Assembly (NCBI GenBank): GCA_900543885.1
Contig: UQTA01000008.1
Coordinates: 1 to 64,000 of the forward strand
Direction: 5' to 3'
DNA: 64,000 nucleotides
DNA from: an uncultured Clostridium sp.
Lineage (GTDB): Bacteria > Bacillota > Clostridia > Lachnospirales > Lachnospiraceae
The position numbers were made by a program, and so were the translations under genes. Positions 60,284 through 64,000 of this stretch are shown piece after piece (position 1 is the stretch's first letter; each line of letters starts with the position of its first letter). The notes beneath the pieces are model-generated. The model was not told the origin of the DNA, did no database searches, and was given only the letters and a program-made list of their open reading frames with translations.

Positions 60284-60335
60284 CGAATATTTGTTCGGTA
60301 TCCTGCTTGCATTGAAGCGGTGTGTATGTTATGAT
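60284..60335 (+). promoter_or_regulatory. ruvAB promoter with SOS (LexA) box
   Basis: CGAATATTTGTTCG at 60284-60297 matches the Gram-positive SOS box with one change (T for C in CGAAC). Ten bases later TTGCAT (60307-60312), 17 bp and TATGAT (60330-60335) form a promoter. The box may also control the divergent YprB-type gene. Confidence 0.78.
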
Positions 60336-60408
60336 TGGTAAAAGACGAAGAAACGCATAAACAGTAACGCATTTTATGCGGATCCAGATAAAAGGAATGT
60401 AAAAACAG

Positions 60409-61038
60409 ATGATTTCATATATAAAAGGAGCCCTTGGGGCAGTAGAAGATGATGTGATCGTAGTGGAGACCGGGGGCATCGGACTGGCAGTTCATGTACC
60501 GCTGTCACTGTTAGAGGAACTTCCGGCATTAGGGGAAGAAGTGACCGTTTATACGTATTTCCAGGTACGTGAAGATGCTATGACTTTATATGGCTTTTTA
60601 CACAGGCAGGACCGGGAAATGTTTAAGCAGCTGATCGGGGTCAATGGAATCGGCCCGAAAGGGGCACTTGGTATTCTTTCGGTTATGAGACCGGATGATC
60701 TGCGGATCGCCATTGTCAGCGGAGATGCAAAAGCTATTTCCAAGGCACCGGGGATCGGGGCTAAGACTGCTCAGAGACTGATCTTAGATCTCAAGGATAA
60801 AGTGGATCTGGAAGAAGTGATGATGTCCTCTTTTGGAGGCGGAAAGGAAAACAGTTCCGATGCAGGTGCATCTGCAGCAGGTATGGCGGCATCTGCAAAA
60901 GAGGCAGTAGCGGCATTGACGGCTCTTGGTTATACAGGCATGGAAGCTTCCAAGGCTGTGAAAAAAGTAGAGATCACAGAAAATATGAGTGTGGAAGATA
61001 TTTTAAAGGCTTCTCTCAAACATTTGAGCTTTTTGTAG
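60409..61038 (+). CDS. ruvA: Holliday junction branch migration protein RuvA
   Basis: A 209-residue junction-binding subunit. OB domain (about 1-62, MISYIKGALGAVEDDVIVVE), two helix-hairpin-helix motifs (LIGVNGIGPKGALGIL and ISKAPGIGAKTAQRLIL) and a C-terminal RuvB-binding domain (about 160-209). SOS-controlled through the upstream box. ruvB begins 82 bp downstream. Confidence 0.97.
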   Translation: MISYIKGALGAVEDDVIVVETGGIGLAVHVPLSLLEELPALGEEVTVYTYFQVREDAMTLYGFLHRQDREMFKQLIGVNGIGPKGALGILSVMRPDDLRIAIVSGDAKAISKAPGIGAKTAQRLILDLKDKVDLEEVMMSSFGGGKENSSDAGASAAGMAASAKEAVAALTALGYTGMEASKAVKKVEITENMSVEDILKASLKHLSFL

Positions 61039-61120
61039 GATCTTTTGACCTGCGAAGCCACGGCAAATTCTGTTGCTGATCATGGTTGCATGAACAGCAG
61101 CAAAAACATATGAGGTATAT

Positions 61121-62116
61121 ATGGAACGGAGAATTATAACAACAGAGGCAACAGAAGAGGATGTGCGGATAGAGACCACTCTGCGTCCACAGTGCCTTGA
61201 GGATTATGTAGGACAGGAGAAGATTAAATCTACCCTGAAAATATACATAGAAGCAGCAAAGAGCAGAGGAGAAGCCTTGGATCATGTATTGTTTTATGGC
61301 CCTCCAGGACTTGGAAAGACCACACTTTCCGGTATCATTGCCAATGAAATGGGAACCAGGCTGAAAGTGACCAGTGGACCTGCCATTGAAAAACCGGGAG
61401 AAATGGCAGCTATTTTAAATAATCTCCAGGAGGGAGATGTCCTTTTCGTAGATGAGATCCACAGATTAAACCGTCAGGTGGAGGAAGTCCTCTATCCGGC
61501 TATGGAAGATTTTGCCATTGATATTATGCTGGGAAAAGAATCCAGTGCCAGATCCATCCGTCTGGAACTGCCTCATTTTACGCTGGTAGGAGCGACTACC
61601 AGGGCGGGACTTTTATCAGCTCCTTTAAGAGATCGTTTTGGTGTAGTCCAGCGTCTGGAATTTTACACTCCAGAAGAGCTTCGCACCATTATTTTACATT
61701 CGGCGGCGATCCTGGGAGTGGAGATCGACCCTGAAGGAGCCATCGAACTGGCAAAACGGTCCAGAGGAACTCCAAGACTGGCAAACCGCCTTTTAAAGAG
61801 AGTAAGAGATTTTGCACAGGTAAAATATGACGGTGTGATCACAAAAGAAGTAGCAGATTTTGCACTGGATATTATGGATGTAGATAAAATGGGACTGGAT
61901 CAGAATGACAGGAATATCCTGCTGATGATCATTGAGAAGTTTTCCGGTGGTCCTGTAGGTCTGGATACTCTGGCAGCTGCTTTGGGAGAAGATGCAGGCA
62001 CTCTGGAAGATGTTTATGAGCCCTATCTTTTGATGAACGGCCTTATTAACAGGACGCCGAGAGGAAGGATGGCTACAGAGAACGCATATCGCCATTTGGG
62101 CTTGGAAATGAAGTAA
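61121..62116 (+). CDS. ruvB: Holliday junction branch migration helicase RuvB
   Basis: A 331-residue AAA+ motor. Walker A GPPGLGKTT (about 54-62), Walker B FVDEIHRL (about 104-111), sensor VGATTRAG (about 153-160), Arg finger in LRDRFG and a winged-helix C-terminus (TPRGRMATENAYRHLG). ATG at 61121 has only a weak ribosome binding site (TGAGGTATAT). Length is standard. Confidence 0.98.
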   Translation: MERRIITTEATEEDVRIETTLRPQCLEDYVGQEKIKSTLKIYIEAAKSRGEALDHVLFYGPPGLGKTTLSGIIANEMGTRLKVTSGPAIEKPGEMAAILNNLQEGDVLFVDEIHRLNRQVEEVLYPAMEDFAIDIMLGKESSARSIRLELPHFTLVGATTRAGLLSAPLRDRFGVVQRLEFYTPEELRTIILHSAAILGVEIDPEGAIELAKRSRGTPRLANRLLKRVRDFAQVKYDGVITKEVADFALDIMDVDKMGLDQNDRNILLMIIEKFSGGPVGLDTLAAALGEDAGTLEDVYEPYLLMNGLINRTPRGRMATENAYRHLGLEMK

Positions 62117-62171
62117 AAATGTGGTATCCTTTTAACGAAAATGCCCCATAGACAGGAGATGGAAGATCAGA

Positions 62172-62885
62172 ATGGATACAAAGAATTATACACAGGTTTT
62201 AATTGATGGAAAAATATATACTTTAGGCGGAAATGAAGATGAAGCATATCTTCAGAAAGCTGCCAGCTATGTAAATGAGAAGATAACTACCATGCATGGG
62301 ATCCCTGGTTTTGGCAAACAGAGTGCAGATTATCAGCAGCTGATGCTTTTGCTGAATATAGCTGACGATTATTTTAAGGCAAAAGAAAACGCAGACCAGA
62401 TGGAAGAGCAGAAAGACAGAATGGAAAAGGAGACTTACAGCTTAAAACATGAGCTGGTAAGCACCCAGATGAAGTTAGATGGCGTGTTAAAAGATCTGGA
62501 AGAACGTCAGCGCCAGCTTCAGGAGTTATCTGCAAAACTTTCAAAGACAGAACGGGAATTGCGGGCTGCCAAAAAGCAGGCTGCACAGGCTTTGGCTTCT
62601 GAAAATGAAGATGAGGAAGTAGTAGAGGATGAAGTGACAGATACTGTGATCGAAGGGAATGAGCCCTTAGAAGCAGGTATGTCCGGTATGAATACAGTTT
62701 CTGATGAGGCAGAACAGGCTTTAAGTGAGTCTGCTGCAGCAGAAACGGCACAGGAAGGCTTTGTTCAGGCAGAACTGCCTTTGGAGAATCCTTCTTTCCA
62801 GGCAAAGCTTTCAGACAGAGAACTTGCCAAAAAAGCTCTTCAGGCAGCCAGAAAAGCCGGTTCTCACAGAAATGGACGCAGATAA
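62172..62885 (+). CDS. zapA: ZapA-like cell division protein with coiled coil and extended tail
   Basis: A 237-residue protein. The first 75 residues match ZapA (VLIDGKIYTLGGNEDEAYLQKAASYVNEKI...YQQLMLLLNIADDYF), which bundles FtsZ at the division ring. A long coiled coil follows (about 75-140), then an acidic, Ala/Glu-rich disordered part (145-205) and a basic end. Canonical ZapA is only about 85-110 residues, so the tail is an addition often seen in Clostridia. ATG at 62172 follows GGAGATGGAAGATCAGA. Confidence 0.87.
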   Translation: MDTKNYTQVLIDGKIYTLGGNEDEAYLQKAASYVNEKITTMHGIPGFGKQSADYQQLMLLLNIADDYFKAKENADQMEEQKDRMEKETYSLKHELVSTQMKLDGVLKDLEERQRQLQELSAKLSKTERELRAAKKQAAQALASENEDEEVVEDEVTDTVIEGNEPLEAGMSGMNTVSDEAEQALSESAAAETAQEGFVQAELPLENPSFQAKLSDRELAKKALQAARKAGSHRNGRR

Positions 62886-62899
62886 AACAAAGATGAAAC

Positions 62900-62936
62900 A
62901 AAGGGGCGCGCTACAAGTTTGCGGTCGCCCTTTTTC
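62900..62936 (+). terminator. Terminator after zapA
   Basis: AAAGGGGCGCGC pairs with GCGGTCGCCCTTT, then TT. The U32 gene begins 24 bp later, so it may be reached by readthrough. Confidence 0.65.
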
Positions 62937-62959
62937 TATACCAGGAAAGGTTTAAGATC

Positions 62960-64000
62960 ATGATGAATAAAAGAAAAGCAGAGCTTTTAGCGCCGGCCGG
63001 TTCTTTTGACAGTTTAAAGGCAGCGGTGGCAGCAGGAGCTGACGCAATTTATATGGGCGGCAGCCGTTTTGGTGCCAGAGCTTATGCCCAGAATGCGGCA
63101 GGAGAAGAGATGGTGGAAGCCATCCGTTACGCCCATCTCCATGGCTGCAGGTTGTATATGACGGTGAATACATTATTTAAGGAAAAGGAACTGGACGAGC
63201 TTTGTGACTACATGAAGCCCTATTATGAAGCAGGTCTGGACGGTGTTATTGTCCAGGATCTGGGAGCATTGCAGGTAATGAAACGGGCATTTCCGGGAAT
63301 GGAGCTTCATGCCAGCACCCAGATGACAGTTACCAGTGTATACAGTGCAAAAATGTTAAAGGAAATGGGCTGCTGCCGTGTGGTTCCGGCCAGAGAACTG
63401 TCATTGGAAGAAATTTCCCGTATTTACAGAGAAACAGGAATGGACATTGAGACCTTTGTTCATGGAGCTTTGTGCTACTGCTATTCCGGTCAGTGCCTGA
63501 TGAGCAGCCTTATTGGGGGCCGAAGCGGCAACAGAGGCCGTTGTGCCCAGCCATGCCGTCTGCCTTACCGCGTATGGGAAGGAGACAAAGCAGAGGGAAA
63601 GAGCTTAAATAAAGAAAATCAGAAGTATGTGCTGAGCCTGAAAGATCTTTGCACTTTGGATATTCTGCCGGAGATATTAGAGGCAGGAGTCTATTCCTTA
63701 AAGATCGAAGGAAGAATGAAAAGCCCGAGATATACAGCGGGAGTGGTTCGGATTTACAGAAAATACCTGGATCTTTATGAAACCTATGGAAAAGAAGGCT
63801 ACTATGTAGATCCGGAAGATAAAAAAGAACTGCTGGACCTCTTTGACAGAGGGGGATTTACTTCGGGCTACTATGAAAAGCACAATGGCAAAGATATGGT
63901 TGCCTTAAAAGAAAAGCCGGAGTTCCGTGAAGGAAACCAGAGATTGTTTGATTTCCTGGATGAAAATTATGTCAACAAAGAGAAAAAGGAACCGGTTTTT
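62960..64000 (+). CDS. U32-family peptidase (partial, runs off window)
   Basis: At least 347 residues of a U32 protein; the end lies beyond the window. Start ELLAPAGSFDSLKAAVAAGADAIYMGG is typical, and the U32 signature E-x-F-x-HGALCYCYSGQCLMSS is at about 171-188 with the Cys residues (CYCYSGQC, then RCAQPC) that bind an iron-sulfur cluster in RlhA/UbiU-type members. Members hydroxylate 23S rRNA or tRNA bases or act on collagen; the RNA-modifying role is more probable for this long form. ATG at 62960 or 62963 follows AGGAAAGG. Confidence 0.92.
   Translation, partial: MMNKRKAELLAPAGSFDSLKAAVAAGADAIYMGGSRFGARAYAQNAAGEEMVEAIRYAHLHGCRLYMTVNTLFKEKELDELCDYMKPYYEAGLDGVIVQDLGALQVMKRAFPGMELHASTQMTVTSVYSAKMLKEMGCCRVVPARELSLEEISRIYRETGMDIETFVHGALCYCYSGQCLMSSLIGGRSGNRGRCAQPCRLPYRVWEGDKAEGKSLNKENQKYVLSLKDLCTLDILPEILEAGVYSLKIEGRMKSPRYTAGVVRIYRKYLDLYETYGKEGYYVDPEDKKELLDLFDRGGFTSGYYEKHNGKDMVALKEKPEFREGNQRLFDFLDENYVNKEKKEPVF

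Overview
The window looks like a chromosomal segment of a spore-forming, gut-type Clostridia, most probably Lachnospiraceae. The evidence is moderate-to-low G+C, AGGAGG-type ribosome binding sites, very regular TTGACA-17-TATAAT promoters, a class III fructose-1,6-bisphosphatase, SpoIIM, a 1419-residue fused 2-hydroxyacyl-CoA dehydratase activase, an FMN riboswitch before ribU, and Gram-positive (CGAAC-type) SOS boxes. No phage, plasmid, IS transposase or CRISPR array was seen. Most of the window is ordinary core genome; genus cannot be fixed from sequence inspection alone.

Layout. 1-7.4 kb: an acyltransferase, then a GntR regulator and a six-gene operon made of an FrlD-like sugar kinase, an amidohydrolase, a YjbQ protein and a polar-amino-acid-type ABC importer. 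This is the best candidate for an undescribed catabolic system. 7.4-11.1 kb: recA-recX with an SOS box, and RNase Y. 11.3-15.3 kb: a secreted protein with wall-binding repeats, an M28 peptidase and a GNAT. 15.4-24.2 kb: leuB-ilvD-ilvB and, behind a long structured leader, serC-serA-DUF1015. 24.2-30.3 kb: M23 peptidase, iron alcohol dehydrogenase, beta-lactamase-fold hydrolase, fbp and a HAAS/DUF1700 protein. 30.4-38.9 kb: two tandem NlpC/P60 hydrolases, a small Asn-rich protein, rhodanese, two YfcE-type phosphoesterases, an rRNA methyltransferase, a papain-like lipoprotein, RdgB, and an ADP-ribosylglycohydrolase split by a -1 frameshift at a perfect A_AAA_AAG site. 39-41.5 kb: six tRNA genes, the FMN riboswitch, ribU and a protein with a DinJ/RelB-like tail. 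41.5-49.1 kb: recJ, glyA, and the giant activase on the minus strand. 49.3-55.7 kb: corA, a rhomboid-like membrane protein, pyk, lysA, proC and an ADP-ribose pyrophosphatase. 55.7-64 kb: a ketopantoate reductase remnant, GNAT, HAD phosphatase, spoIIM, xerD with an unusual tail, a YprB-type nuclease facing ruvAB across an SOS site, zapA and the start of a U32 peptidase.

Cross-cutting signals. A family of about 160-bp near-palindromic intergenic repeats occurs four times (one cut by the window edge, one half copy), including inside two operons and between the FMN riboswitch terminator and ribU. Two further multi-branched structured intergenic elements (near 1.4 kb and 57.4 kb), the serC leader and a hairpin between the ribosome binding site and start of the activase gene are not explained by named families I recognise.
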